From Epiperipatus broadwayi (Eukaryota; Onychophora; Udeonychophora; Euonychophora; Peripatidae), in contig JAQFVV010012397.1 of assembly GCA_028023455.1 (NCBI GenBank), positions 4,360,888 to 4,424,887 of the forward strand: a stretch of DNA of 64,000 nucleotides, in the 5' to 3' direction. Below the pieces are notes generated by a model. It did no database searches and had not been told where the DNA came from. It worked only from the letters and a program-made list of their open reading frames with translations. Positions 11,346 to 24,494 of the stretch are shown piece after piece; position 1 is the first letter of the stretch; every line of letters starts with the position of its first letter. The position numbers and the translations under genes were made by a program.

Positions 11346-14049
11346 AAATATCAAATCGTACTGATTTTGATGATTTTGAATTCTTTGTATTAAAAACTCA
11401 CAAATATTATTTTAATAAATTTTAAAATATTTTTATTTGTACATTAAATATTATATGTCTTTATTATAAATACTAAAATAATTTTTTTAAATTTCAACTA
11501 AATGAATTATTGTTATTATTAATTTAGAAAAGGCAAACTTTATGCTATTTGCTCTTCAACTATAGAGCTCTATTTATTGATCTGCTTCAAACATCAAAAT
11601 TATTTGATATAGTATTATATCTATTTATGAATGAGTGTATACTCCTCGTATTCCAAGAGATAATATTAAATAATATTCCAGAAGTAAGGCATGTATTTAC
11701 CGTGTGTATGGGTAGAGAGTATTAAAAGCCCTTCTTTTTTTTTTTTTTAATTATTAGAAAACACTTTTACTCTGCTTTAAATGAACTTTAAATCTATTTT
11801 GATATATATAAAGAATAAATGAAAGAATAGACACACATAGATAAACAAAAAATATAAATCGAGTGATGAATGTAGAGAAATGAGAAATAAGTAAAAAAAA
11901 AATCGACCGAGAATTAGATAAGTGGATATTATACAAATAAACAATAAATATATGCAAATAGATAATAATTAATATTTTCTATGTAATCTATTACATTTTA
12001 TAAAATGTATTCATTTAAATGTTTGCCTATATTGTTTCAATTTACTGAAGCTGGAATTATTGTAATTTAAGCCATAGCTAATTAATCATAATTTATTTGC
12101 ACCAAAGACAAATAAAGCTGTTATTAGATTATCCAATGCTGATTTGAATGGTTTAATTTGCTTTAGGGACAACTGTCATTTAAAATTGTTCAAAACAAAT
12201 TATTTATAATAAAATATCCAAAATTAATCCAATATAAAATTTGACTTTGTCATAATATAAAAGTTAATCAATCAATTATACATCTTCACTCTTTTTATTA
12301 CTCTGAATTTACAAGCCTAATTAAATAAAATTAAACAATACATTATTAGAATCCTTCCTTAGAGCGGAAAAGTTGGAAGGGAAGGGAGGAAGAACGGAAT
12401 TTCTGTAGATTATTAAAAACATATTGACTTATGGGAAAGCATTTAGCAACAAACATTAGTAATGTAAAATAATTATATATATATAAGATAGCCTAATTAA
12501 CATCAAGTGCGTGCCTGGAGATTGTTATAGGCTGCAAATTTCAAACTAAGTCCTTAAGTTGTCATTTTATCAAAAATTAACTTCTATACTATATTGAGGA
12601 GGTCAGATGATTTTCAGCAATGTCAGAGTTTAAAAAAAAGCAAATTGTCCTGGTGAGACCGCTCCCAGTAAAGAATTGATACAGGATTCTTTTGATTTTC
12701 AATCAGCCACACTTATGATAAACTAACTGCTCCGAGTAATATATATTTTCAAAATACAAACGAAATCATTTGGTAAAATAAATTATGTCAAAGAATATGG
12801 ATTTTCTTTAATTATTCTGAATTCTTGTTAAATAAACGTAAGCAACCAAAAAAGTTTTTTTTTTTTAAAAGGAAAATGTAATATATATGTATCTAATGAT
12901 ATATTTGACATGATTTATTTTCATGCATGCTATAAAGTTATTAATTCTATTACAGGCAAAATCAAAATTTCTGATTTCAGAGTGTTTCTGGATTTGTGAT
13001 TTTTGTTGCTATTAGGAATAAATCTTTTACTTCCTTATTATAAATCCAAACTTTTGTAACAGAAAAACATCCCAGATCATTGCAATTATACTTATCAATT
13101 TATGGTATTCACCAATTGTTTTTTTCTTTTTTTTTTGTTTACTCTCATTTCATGCATGTATAAATTAATTTATTTATTAATTTAAAAAGTAATATTATAC
13201 TCAGAAAATTATCGAAAACTGGCGGCTTGTCCAGTGAGAAAAAAAAGTACTTATGTTTTATTCTATTACACAATATTAGTATTAACTTTTATAATATTTT
13301 ACATTTCAATGATCAAGTTATTATAGTTATTTATATATTTTTTATTATAAAAGATTAAAGTTCATCTATAAAATTTTGTTTGAATAATATAAGTTTCTGA
13401 ATATCAGGTACTCTAATTAACAGTATTCTATCTACCTATTTGTAGACGTTACCTCTCTTCATAAGTGAATGAAAAAAAAACTATAATGAAATGTATTATT
13501 GAAATTTTTCATATTTAAGAAATAAATCAATTATTGCAAATCAATTTCTTTTCATGTTTAAACTTTAAAATTGATTTTTATTGATTCCATATATTTGTTA
13601 AAAATTCTGTCCTCTAGAAAGTATTATCAGTATAAAATAAATAATAACAAGGACACTCAAAAAATGAGATAAAATAAGCTTTAACTAGCTCCCCTATAGG
13701 GCAAAAGCCTCTATAATAACTTTTTCAAACAGAAGCAATGCAAAAAAATGATTTATTCATCAATCAATTACTCAGAAGGTTTTAAAGATTTTTCATTGTT
13801 CTTTTATTTTCTGCTAAACATATTTAGATAATTTATCAACCACCCTGCTAGCTAAGTTGTTAGGGATTCATTATCTAAAAAATATTTTCTTTTTTGAAGA
13901 CCATCTCTTATGTTTTTAATTTTAATTAAATATGGGATCCATTTGCAAGCAGGTATTACTCTGCAAATAAAATATTACAACTAAACAGTTAGTTTTTGTA
14001 CAAAGACAATTAATTACTACTTCATATGAAAATATATTTAAACATATAA
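11346..14049. other. AT-rich stretch, nothing recognised
   Basis: No recognisable coding motif or shared repeat. Contains homopolymer T and A runs (11736-11750, 12856-12866, 13120-13137). Confidence 0.6.
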
Positions 14050-14135
14050 AGTAGTCTCATGATGCAATGCTAATGCATTTGCTTCCATGACTATGATTTA
14101 AGTTTGAATTTGAGTCAATAAAACTTGGAAAATTT
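14050..14135 (+). repeat. Possible tRNA-derived SINE fragment
   Basis: A short segment reads like a degenerate tRNA: ATGATGCAATGCTAATGCAT (A-box-like position) and AAGTTTGAATTTGAG about 40 bp later (B-box-like). No TSD or tail was established. Weak call. Confidence 0.3.
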
Positions 14136-14308
14136 TTTAAAGAAAGTTTTGTATTTTTTTAAATAGGCATCTTATAATGAGATCAATCAATTATCCATTA
14201 TCAATATATATAAAATATAGAAAATTGCATTATTAAAATCTTTTTTTTATTTTTAAATTTATCTATTTTTTTTGTTAGATAAATTTATTTTTAAATGCCA
14301 ATTATTAT

Positions 14309-14309
<1 letters not shown>

Positions 14310-14380
<71 letters not shown>
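14310..14380. repeat. (TA)n microsatellite with one interruption
   Basis: Two TA tracts separated by TTGATA. Confidence 0.95.
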
Positions 14381-14384
<4 letters not shown>

Positions 14385-14421
14385 AACAAAAAACAAGTTA
14401 AACTTGCTGATGCTTGTATTT

Positions 14422-14532
14422 ATGATCAATAGATGGCATTTTACCAAAACATAGTGAATGCTTACTCTGACGTTTATGTAAACAAACATACATTTTGACG
14501 GTGTTTTTGGTAAAATGCCATCTATTGATCAT
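14422..14532. repeat. 28-bp perfect inverted repeat, MITE-like palindrome
   Basis: The 28 bp at 14422-14449 (starting ATGATCAATAGATGGC) are repeated as an exact reverse complement at 14505-14532, separated by 55 bp. The right arm is followed directly by a TA tract and another TA tract lies upstream. Compatible with a miniature inverted-repeat element with TA target preference, or a fold-back repeat. No coding content. Confidence 0.75.
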
Positions 14533-14717
14533 ATATATATATATATATATAATAGTATTTAAATAATCCACTGTATATTTAAAGACCTCTTCAGTAGCAT
14601 CTCATAGAAAAACTATAGAAGAGAAAGATGTTCTCATTAGGCTTTGCAATTGATTATGAGAATTTGAATACTTTTTTAACCTTGTTTTTTGTTTATCCTG
14701 TATTCACACACATATAT

Positions 14718-15335
14718 AATAAATTAAGAGCTACAATCTTTTTTGCTCACAATATAAATAGTGATCTTGCAATGCTAAATCCAAAATTTTTAGCAAACCA
14801 AAGTGTGCATGCATTTATCTGCATCCAAAGATTTTATATAGAAATTAATTTAGACAATAATGACTGTAAGAATGACATTGTATTCATTGAAAATATAAAC
14901 AATGTTCAAGTGAATTTTTTTTACTTAATGTTCTCAAGGTATTTTTAATAATTAATATGCAAGTATTATATATTTATATCATAAAATATTATATAAAAGA
15001 AATTAAGAGCCACAATCTTATTTCTCATGTAAATAACATTATGTATTAATAGGTGAATTCACTTTTATCTACATTTAAAAATCTTAAATAAAAATGGATA
15101 ACATCATTTCTGAGAATAAAACTATGTTCATTGAAAGTATAAACAGTGCTCAAATAATTTTTTTTTTTTTTTTAATATTCTCAAGGTCTAATAAATTTTT
15201 TAGGTAGAAACAAGTGAATTCACTTTTGTTTACTAAAAATAATTTGGGCATTAATGCTATGAGACAATACATTATTTATAAATTGAGAAAGAAATATTGT
15301 AGCTCTTAATTTATTACATATTTGTTGCCATAAAT
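14718..15335. repeat. Three copies of a small repeat, two direct and one inverted
   Basis: The core AATTAAGAGC-ACAATCTT occurs near 14731 and 15002 on the plus strand and, as its reverse complement, near 15298-15312. The first two copies also share ATTCATTGAAA-TATAAACA-TGTTCAA and a T-rich run ending in TTCTCAAGG. GTGAATTCACTTTT occurs in copies two and three. Copy lengths are about 120-230 bp. Confidence 0.65.
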
Positions 15336-15479
15336 TTATAATATGTGCATAGATATACATGGTGTTAAATGTAATCATATAATGCATAAATATAATAGAC
15401 TTTAAATTTATAACACATATCATCTATGTATAGCATGACAAAATAATTATCTGCAATCCTGGGATAGATAATGAATCTA

Positions 15480-15935
15480 ACCATTAGACATTAAATAAAC
15501 AATGCAGTATGATACATGGAGAGCTACCTCAATTTAAAAACTATGTGCTGTCTGCAAAAGCCATCCTGACAGGATGTCTGAGACATAGAGGCTGATTCCA
15601 CAAATTCTACAAACATCTAGTTAAGCTTTGTTCCTATGAGTCACAGTGGTTGGGAGTTCATGGTATAGAGCTATGCCAACTATCCACGAGAAACAATTAC
15701 AAATATAAGAAGTTCAAAAATATATGCATTGCTCCTTTTTGAAACTAAGAGACTGGTAAATGTAAAACATGAAAGTGGGTTAGTGCCATGTTTGAGATAG
15801 AAACACTTCATGGAATCATATGACAACATTATACCTTCAAGCCAATGACAAAATCGTCCATCCATCATCAATACTGAAAGTACAGCTAAACAAACTTCAA
15901 CAATCAAAAGCTTCATCCAATCTCAAAAAGTCATG
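15480..15935. other. Less AT-rich island, not assigned
   Basis: Noticeably richer in G and C than its surroundings, with a 78-codon minus-strand open frame (15680-15916) that has no family motif I recognise. Could be an old element fragment. No function proposed. Confidence 0.3.
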
Positions 15936-16392
15936 TTTTTTTCTTCTGTTCTATTTTAAATATAAAGTCTTTTACAATATATATTAATATTACTATTTTA
16001 TAATCTATAAATCCTTTATTATTTAGTAACCAGATCGTCATCTAATCACTTGTCACATAATTCATAATAACTAATTTTTTTAAGCAAATTTGTATAACAA
16101 ATATGGCTCTCATTTTAGGTGTAAAGTTGTATTCAAGCACCAAATTTGTGTTGTCATTTTATAATATTGGCTACCAAAACTTCATCATCATCAGGCCCAC
16201 ATTTACAATGGCACATAGTTGTTAAAATATAGGGAAGATAGAAATCATCAACAACAAACATGTTTATCATTTATCATTTATATATCATTAAACAGGCAAA
16301 ACTCTCCATACAGTAGTGCCACCCTGTGCCAACCAGAGTAATCAATGGTTGCCAGAAGGCTTGTGCATAAAATACACATCTTGTGCCTATTA

Positions 16393-16451
16393 ATCCAATA
16401 TCCCCAGACTAGTTTCTGGCTTGTGATCTTCGTCAGTGAGGAGCCTTGGAT
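16393..16451 (-). ncRNA. Candidate hammerhead ribozyme, family F (locus A, left arm)
   Basis: Read on the minus strand: stem I 5' strand ATCCAA then TCCTCA, box CTGACGA, stem II region, box GAAA, self-complementary ACTAGT, cleavage C, then stem I 3' strand TGGGGA, TA, TTGGAT. Both catalytic boxes are intact. Stem II is weakened here (GAT opposite GCC). Confidence 0.65.
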
Positions 16452-16874
16452 CTGAGAGCACTGCATCTAGATATTAGAATCTAATGCAACCCTCCAGCAA
16501 CCACCTTTTATCTCTACTTAACTACAAAACTATGAGAATGAAATTGAAAACACAATAATATTTTCGATCTAAGTCAGTAGCTTATACAGTCATATGGGTC
16601 TGAACTCAGTTCAGCACATACAATCTGGTGTCCTTGGCTCTTTAACAACCATAGCCACCACTATCCTATTAGGCAGAATTGGTGTTAAACCACTAAACAA
16701 CACATGATCACAATCTCTTATGCTAGCACATAACTGTTATTAAACTATTGAGCTTAGATTGAAAATATTATTGTGCTTTTAATTTCATTCTTATAGTTTT
16801 GTAGTTAAGTAGAGATAAAAGGTGGCTGCTGAAGGGTTGCATTAGATCCTAATATCTAGGCACAGTGCTCTCAG

Positions 16875-16932
16875 ATCCAAGGCTCCTCACTGATGAAGGC
16901 CACAGTCAGAAATTAGTTTGGGGATATTGGAT
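16875..16932 (+). ncRNA. Candidate hammerhead ribozyme, family F (locus A, right arm)
   Basis: ATCCAA and TCCTCA precede CTGATGA (16890-16896); GAAA is at 16909-16912; stem III segment ATTAGT is followed by T at the cleavage position, then TGGGGA-TA-TTGGAT pairs back to stem I. The H17 position is T instead of C and the palindrome is degraded by one base, so activity is likely reduced. Confidence 0.65.
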
Positions 16933-17101
16933 GAGTAGCTACTAGATGGTGATTTTATGTACATGTTTTCTGGCATCCATTGATTACTCTGGTTGGCACA
17001 GAGTGGCACTACTGTATGGAGAGATTTGCCTGTTTAATAACAGTTATGTGCTAGCATAAGAGATGGGGATCACGTGATGTTTAGTCATTTATTATATCAT
17101 T

Positions 17102-17185
17102 GACATAGAATAATATTGACACAAGTATATAGAATTATTCACTATTTATATGTTGATTAACATTTGCAATACACATATGTATGAA
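17102..17185. other. Locus A flank that is duplicated at locus B
   Basis: This flank, outside element A and its TSD, recurs with only a few differences at about 27992-28075 inside compound element B. It shows that B received sequence from locus A. Confidence 0.8.
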
Positions 17186-20100
17186 AATTAATACCATTTG
17201 CAAATTATATTTTTGCAAATTAAAATTTAAATAATGTTACATGTATAGTTTTGTTTGTCAAACTATGGGAGTAATGCTTTTATTTATAAATAAAAAATCA
17301 GAATGATGTAAATGTGTTATAGAATATTTTTCAGATCTTTGCTTTTTATTATTTCTAATTTATAAATTTGTTTGATTTTAAGTTGTTACAGCGAGGTTAT
17401 TTAATGACAGAACCAATTAAATTTTATACATGTGTATTTTTTATTGTTTACAGTCACAGTCCTTAGGGTCTTTGAGATTCTAAGCTAATTTAAATAATAA
17501 TGTGTTTGTATATATCTGTTTACATATTTGGATAACTATCTATAGAATTATTTGAATGGTGCAAAGGTAAAAATCATCTTTAAAGTTTACTAACATTATA
17601 GATTTAATGATTAGTTTAATAATGACCAATATAAACATAGTTTATATAGTCCAGAGCATTATAATAATCCTATTTGATGTAGAATTATATTAACAGGTGA
17701 TTGTTTTTATAATATGCCTTAACTTTGCATTGGCTAGATGATGATAGGTATTAGATTTTATAGTATACGTTTTTTAAATTCAATCACAAAGAGTGCTTAT
17801 TGAGCTATATATTATGTAGTATAGCAACTTATAATATTTATAATGGATTCAGATGCTGAGTTCCTTATTTTTATGGATTGGATAATGATTTGCAACATCC
17901 CATTATCATCCAATCTAATCCATACTGCTACAAATGATACAAGCAATATCAAAGATGTATCTCTTATTCACTCATCATTATCTGTGTCATTACAATGGTG
18001 ATGGTTAAGTGATTTATTACAAATAAATTTACTTGGTAACTTATGCATGACCACTATTTAACTCTTATTTAGTTAGTTTTTTGATCAAAGTAGTCATTTT
18101 TTGCTATTTTTTAAATAGTATATTAGACATTTAAACAGATATTTTACTAAGATGCATGTTTGCAATCCAATTCAAAGTCTTACTGATGTTATTTATTTTT
18201 AATCCAATGCAAATAACGATATGCTAAGTCTCATTATATTTTTTCTTAGTTTGCTTCAAAAAAACTCTTATTAGGGTTATGACAAACCTATATAATAAAG
18301 TAAAAACATCATTAGTATTTATTTTATTAATTTTGAGGTTTATGCAAAAAGTGTTTCTTCCAAATATGATTTTCAATTCAATAAAAAAAAACAGCTTTCT
18401 GGTAGGTTCTTTGACAAAATGTTGAAGGAAGAAGATTATAGAATAGACTGGAACATTAAATAGAATATCTATCTATGTTCTGACACTTTTAATAGATGAA
18501 TGTAAATAGATAATGAATATTTTATCTTAAAAGTAGTAATAATAAATTTCTTGAAAGTGCTAAGCCCCCTAGGTCATGTCTTAGCTTCACCATTAATTGT
18601 GTTTCACTGCATTTAGATATACATATTATATTATTAAAACGGTAAAATGACTTATACAAAACATATTCTCAAGAAATTTAATATTTAGTTATTAAATGGA
18701 ACTCATTATCAAATTTGCATAGTTTAGATTTTCAAGTTTTTTTAAAATTTAACTGAGGTATTACATTTTTTAAAAAAATATCTTATTTATATAAGTAATT
18801 CTGCTCTTGGATTAATTAAAAAGAAAAATTAACCTGTCACAGTGCTTTTGTCCCTATTACACAGCTTCTAATAATGGAATGAGAAAACATTATTGCTTCT
18901 GATGGAAAGTCTAAGGCATTCAAAATAAAATCTGATATTTGTCAGAGATATGTATTTATTTCAATTTTCTTTAGCATTTTTATGTGTTCTTTGATAGTTT
19001 ATAGTTAGTTAATGATTTAAAATATGTTATGTATTTGAGTCAATATTTTAACTTAGACCAATCAGAAGTAAAAACAAAAACATCTTTTTGTTTACTACAT
19101 TTATGGTTTTTTTTGATAATTGTCTTAATGTTTCCAATTTAAATGATAATTCATAGCATGAAGTTAATGTTTTGACAACAATTTATTAAAATGCAGGTTT
19201 TGTTATTAATGTTTAAAATATTCAGATACGTTATCAGTCAGTTATGAAAAGAATCTTTTAGCATATTTTATTCTTGTTGGTTATCAAATTGAGAATATGT
19301 TTTAACTTAAGTATTCATTAAGTTTTTGATTAGAAAGGCAGAATTGGATAAACTATTATAGTAATAGATATTTATTGAATAAGACATGTTAATAAAGACT
19401 TCCTGAAAGATTATCATATGGTAAACTTGATTACAAGTTTTTGCGAAAGATTCTGATTCCATTTATATTGTGAGAGTTATTTCAGAGGTATTTTAACAAG
19501 ATATAATATCTATTGATATCATTGCAAAGACATGGCTGGAAATATAAAGCAATTCAGAGTTGTAATTATACAAAATATTGAAGTCATTTAGAAAGTTTAT
19601 GTTAAAAGGTAGTATTCCAATATGATAACTAAACAAAACCAAAGGTTTAGCATACGATATATGTGTGAACATCCTTCAAACACGTTTCTCTAGCCATCAT
19701 AAAACTCATCTTCAACTTTTTAATTCTTGTTTTTTTTTATTAACAATACTCATTTTTAAATAGCTGCCATATGTGGTGATTTTTAAAAAGGTAAACAAAA
19801 AGCAGAGACTAAATGTAAAACCTGTTTATTTTCAAATAGCAGTGATCTCTACACTTTTTTATTGAACTCATTTTTTTTTTTTTTTACAAATTTTTATACT
19901 TATTGTTAATAACACCACTTATTTACTTAATAAAAAAGCATTATTTATTTATGATGGTACTGCAAGTAATATGTAAACGATATGTTTTTGGAATTTTCTA
20001 AAAAAGTTTATGATTTTCCAAACAGATATAACATTTTTATAGTACATCCATTCTAATAAATTTCATATACTTTTTGTGAAACAATCTTTTTTGTTTATTT

Positions 20101-20425
20101 ATTAAACACAAAACAACTGTTGCATTTAAAAAAAAAAATTTGATCAAACATATTTATGAGAAGCATCTATATGTGATTATCTCTTAGAAAATAATTAATT
20201 GTTGCTGGCGTTGTTCAGGAAAACCCTCTTTCCTAATATATATCACTTTTCAATTTCAGGCAATTATTTTAAAAGTAAGATCTCTATAATTCTATTTTTA
20301 TGTTGAAGAACTTGTCAATTGTAAGTATGACATTTTCTAATGAATAGATTACCATATCTTAAATTAGATGCAAATAAATTTGGAGAGACTTCAATTTCAA
20401 TTAGTATTTATAATATATATATATA
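17186..20425. other. AT-rich stretch, nothing recognised
   Basis: No recognisable gene. A small imperfect palindrome (GGATTGGATAATGAT with ATTATCATCCAATC) lies near 17875-17925. Confidence 0.55.
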
Positions 20426-20513
20426 TATAAAAGACATATTTTGCGGGTTCATCCATGTTAAAAAATTTTAAATATTGATATTCCGACGTAACCCGCAAAA
20501 TATGTTTTTTATA
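20426..20513. repeat. Inverted repeat of 24 bp, MITE-like
   Basis: Arms at 20426-20449 and 20490-20513 are reverse complements with one mismatch; the inner 16 bp (ACATATTTTGCGGGTT) match perfectly. A degenerate third copy (AACCCGTGAAAATATTCG) follows at about 20519. TA-rich sequence lies on both sides. Confidence 0.7.
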
Positions 20514-20541
20514 TATGCAACCCGTGAAAATATTCGTTTTA

Positions 20542-20573
<32 letters not shown>

Positions 20574-21859
20574 TGTGGCCTCTACACTTTATGAATAAAT
20601 TGGCAAGTCATTTTACAGTCCACATGAATTGCAAGAATTACCATGTTCTTCAGCTGTCTTGGAGAATAATGCAGGCAAATATATCAGCCACTCATATTAA
20701 TATTGCACTTGTAACTGACTTGATGGTAAAGCATAAATATAGCCTTACCAAAATAGGTTAATTTATGAAGTGATTATAACATTAAGTGAAGAAAAAGGTT
20801 ATTCCTGAAACGCGAGTCCTTTTCAATTTTTTTCACAGTAATATGGCAGCCACAAAAAATATATTAGGTGTGATGATTGTAGCAGACATTTCTTCAAATT
20901 TATTTATATGTCATTTTTATGAATCTTGACAAGATAATGATAATTTTCTACAGCTTGGTTCATTTATTAGTCACTTAATTAAATGGGAGCAATTTATGTA
21001 ATAGAGTTAAAAAAATTCACAGCAGCCATTTTGAATTGATATTAAAGTTAAGTTCAATATCTTATTCTCTTAATATTAGTTTCAAAATATTTAATCCCTC
21101 CCATTTATTTAACAATGTCTATTAATTAGTTTAGTCAATAGTTTGAGAGACTTAGTGATGTTTCAGTAATAAATTATAAGACTGAGCACAAAAATTACAT
21201 TTATATGCCTTGTCTGAGATTTTCACTTTGTTTGTCTGATAATTAATCTTTGAAACTGTGGTCCTAGAGTAAAAAAAAAACTTTTTTTCATTATACTAGT
21301 TATTCTGAATTTAATCTTCTTTTATTTTCAGTAGGTTCGAATTGGCAGTTTTGTATAAAAGGCAAGCAAATGAGACACTATCCTGAGAACTGCTACAGAA
21401 GGGTTCTAAAATGAATTAAATTAAACTTGTTTTAATTTATTAAACAGTGATATTATTCATATGTATGTGATGAACATAAAAATGTGTATTATGTTTTATT
21501 ACCTATTTAAATTTATTTTGCAACAAAACACATTTATTTAAAATTTTTAAGTTTAAACAATTAGGTATCAACAAAGTTGCTTGCTTTTTAAATTGAATGC
21601 TATAAGCAAGGTAGCCTAGCAATTAGATATGTTTATATCCCTAAATATTTATCTACCTATCTGTCTTCATTCATCTATCTTTCTCTCTAAATATTTATTT
21701 ATTTAGCTGCCATCATTCATCTATCTTTCAATCAATATCATAGTTCAGTATTTATCTATAGCAAATTATTCCAATTGGTCAGCAAGTTTTATATATCTCA
21801 ATTGCATTCCTTTGATGGCATATTAAAACACATGAAGAGTATGTCTTGGATTATCTACT
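20514..21859. other. No recognised gene
   Basis: The 62-codon open frame at 20573-20761 has no motif I recognise. Short CATTCATCTATCTTTC repeats occur near 21665-21730. Confidence 0.5.
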
Positions 21860-22560
21860 AATTATGAGTTAAGTCAGAAATTTATCTTGAGAATCATTTA
21901 CTATTTTACATATCTTTCATTAATGATTGTAAGTGTGATTGAAGATTGAAAAGTTTTTAATATATCTCAATTGTCATGCAAGGATAAAACAAAAACAAAT
22001 GTTAAGTTAAACTAATATTAATATCTTTCTTGGATTTAATAATTGATATAATAATCTTTAAGTTCAAATTTATATCTAAACTAAAATTATATGAAAGTAA
22101 TACTAAACTTAGGCAATAATTAGAAAAATCACTAATATATTTATGTAAAAATTAATCATCAAATGAGTTCATTCACAAAATATGACTCTAGTAAAGTGAA
22201 TTATAATAACTTTTTAAGGATAAATACTAAACTATGATAGTGAAAACATATCAAATACATGATCAGACCCTACTGAGGAAAATTGGTTCAGTCAGAAATG
22301 TATCTTAAGTGTTATCCAATCTTTTAAAAAAGTTTATTCATATTTTAAGCAATGCCTGCAGATTGAAAAATCTTGTAATACATGTAACTTATGCAAAAGT
22401 AAACAAAAAATAATTAAATTAAATTAATAATAATATAATGCTTTAACTTAATAATAGATATATTAAACTTCAATTAAGTTTAAATTTTTATCTGAATAAA
22501 AACTATATAATAATTTTTATCTTAGATAAATAATTGATAATAATCTTTAATGTACTTATT
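21860..22560. repeat. Diverged tandem duplication, period about 420 bp
   Basis: Two blocks starting near 21870 and 22290 share GTCAGAAAT-TATCTT, AGATTGAAAA-T, TGCAA and ACAAAAA-AA-T followed by a long AT-rich tail. Divergence is high. Confidence 0.45.
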
Positions 22561-23928
22561 GAAAATAAATGGACACAGAAAAAACTGCTGATAACTGAAA
22601 AATCTTTTGACTATTCTTTGAGGCCTTAAAGGGACTAACCATGAAAATTCCTACTGTCTGTTCCATAGTAATTGTCACTGCAGCTGTTATTACTATGATT
22701 ATTCATGTAATAAATGAACCTAGATGAGATAGATGCTCAACAGCATGCTTAAACCAGCATGGTGCATTTATTAGATTTTTATCTCTAAATTTAAGTTCAT
22801 GAAATATCAGGGCATTTCTTCTCAGTTGCCTAATAGTTCTTGGATGAAATGCCAGTTGAGTTTTCTTATATATATATATATATAGGTTGAATTAAATATT
22901 TTTATGGATTATTATTATAATAAAGAATAGACATGATTATATCCATATCTTTTTTATTATATATATTATAACATTACAGTTACACTGTAATTAGCTATTT
23001 TAAATTTTAAGACAATAAAAATATTTTGGCTTTTATTAATTTAGTTTTTATAATTAAGCAAATGTATTTGTCATTTTCATTTGGTTAAAGGCTATAAAAT
23101 ATAATTATTTTTATATTCAAATAGTCTCTCATTTTAATGTTTATAAGGAATATACTAAATATAAAACATTTTCGAATAGTTTTATAAATTGATTTTAAAT
23201 AGACTTCTATAAATTTTTGCATGAAGTAAATAGGTAGGTGTTCATTGTAATTTTTATTAAGAAATAAAATTGTCGATTGTATAAAGCAAAAGACGTATTA
23301 TGCACGTAGCTAATAATTGAAAAATAAAAAATAGAAAATAGGATTATAAATACAACATTACATTTTAATTATATGTAGAATAAACAGTCATTATATTTTA
23401 TATGTTGTGTAAAATATAGGTGCTTGAAAATTTTTATATTTTAATAATTAACATTTTATTTAACATAAATTGATTTTAGTTTGTTAAAAATATAAATTGT
23501 TTTTAAAAGGTTAATTTAAAAATGTTTAGAATAAATATATGAAAGATTATATAATTATTTTTTTTAATGCAATCTCTTGTAAAATTGTTTTGACTTAAAA
23601 TCTGGAAATGAAAATTTACTGCTTTTGTTTTAAAAATCTAAACTTTAATGTTTTGAGTGCCAGAAGCTATGGAAACCTTTCTGGAAAAAGACAGAAACCC
23701 CAGTGTATGTTGAAAAATATTAAGTCCTATACACATCATGTGATCATCAGTATAAAAGAGGAATCATGATGAAATTAAACTGTATAAAAGTTTTCATTGT
23801 TTGTAAGACCTCAACCAGTCCTAACTTTTAAATAGCCATTTTGTTTTTCATCAATCTGATGGCAGACTGAAATTTTAAACTAGACATATGCTTGCTGAGT
23901 ATCTTACTAAATGTCCAAGATCAAGCAG

Positions 23929-23971
<43 letters not shown>

Positions 23972-24494
23972 CTGCTTGATATATATATATATATATGCAA
24001 TAATAAATGTATAAAAATATATAGAATGATTGTATGAAACAATTGTATATAATATTTGCCTGAAGGTATGTGGTGATGATATATTAGATGTGATAATATA
24101 TTGGATTATTTTCATCTTACATCAGTAAATGTTGAATGTATAGAACATTTTAAACTTTATTTAAACTTTTCAAGTACAAACGGTTTGTTAGTAATAACAA
24201 ACGCATAGACAACACAGATTAGTAATTAAACAATGTTTTAAGTAGTACTATTCTTCATTCTTCTTCAGATATTGCTGGCCTGACCAGTGATAGTATTTAA
24301 ACATAGGAGTTGAACACACACTTTTAGATTACTGAATATCAAATTTAAGGTAAACACCCTCCTATCAAAGGCAACAGGTAATATAAATTTTGTATATTTA
24401 TATATGAGGATTGGTTCAAATTTTTCTGAGTCCTTCAATTTTTTTTCAAGAGCAAGATTAATTAGAGGCTTTTTAAAAAAATTTTCTAAGAGCA
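22561..24494. other. AT-rich stretch with a TA microsatellite
   Basis: A TA tract at about 23933-23997 is interrupted by GTATCTGCTTGAT, which with ATCAAGCAGA just upstream forms a 10-bp inverted repeat. A possible tRNA-like segment (GTGTTCAACTCC, minus strand) lies near 24310-24325. No coding motif. Confidence 0.5.

Larger units (their letters stand above)
16275..17101. mobile_element. Fold-back element A, family F, with hammerhead on both arms
   Basis: Two long arms are reverse complements of each other: 16287-16560 and about 16742-17038. A spacer between them carries an additional segment (about 16685-16745) that recurs inverted just outside the right arm (17032-17085). A near-perfect direct repeat flanks the element: CATTTATATATCATT at 16275-16289 and CATTTATTATATCATT at 17086-17101 (one indel). 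Each arm contains a candidate hammerhead ribozyme. No protein is encoded. Retrozyme-like or SINE-like non-autonomous retroelement is the best fit. A DNA transposon with long terminal inverted repeats is the alternative. Confidence 0.8.

Noticed and set aside
15680-15916. 78-codon minus-strand frame as a gene
   Set aside because: No known motif, no neighbouring coding evidence; kept only as a compositional island.
16275-17101. Family F as a DNA transposon with long terminal inverted repeats
   Set aside because: Flanking repeats of 12-17 bp of varying length, tandem units and hammerheads fit retrotransposition better; no transposase present.
23855-23873. CTGATGG followed by GAAA as another hammerhead
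   Set aside because: Only six bases separate the boxes, too few for a stem II, and there is no stem I pairing.
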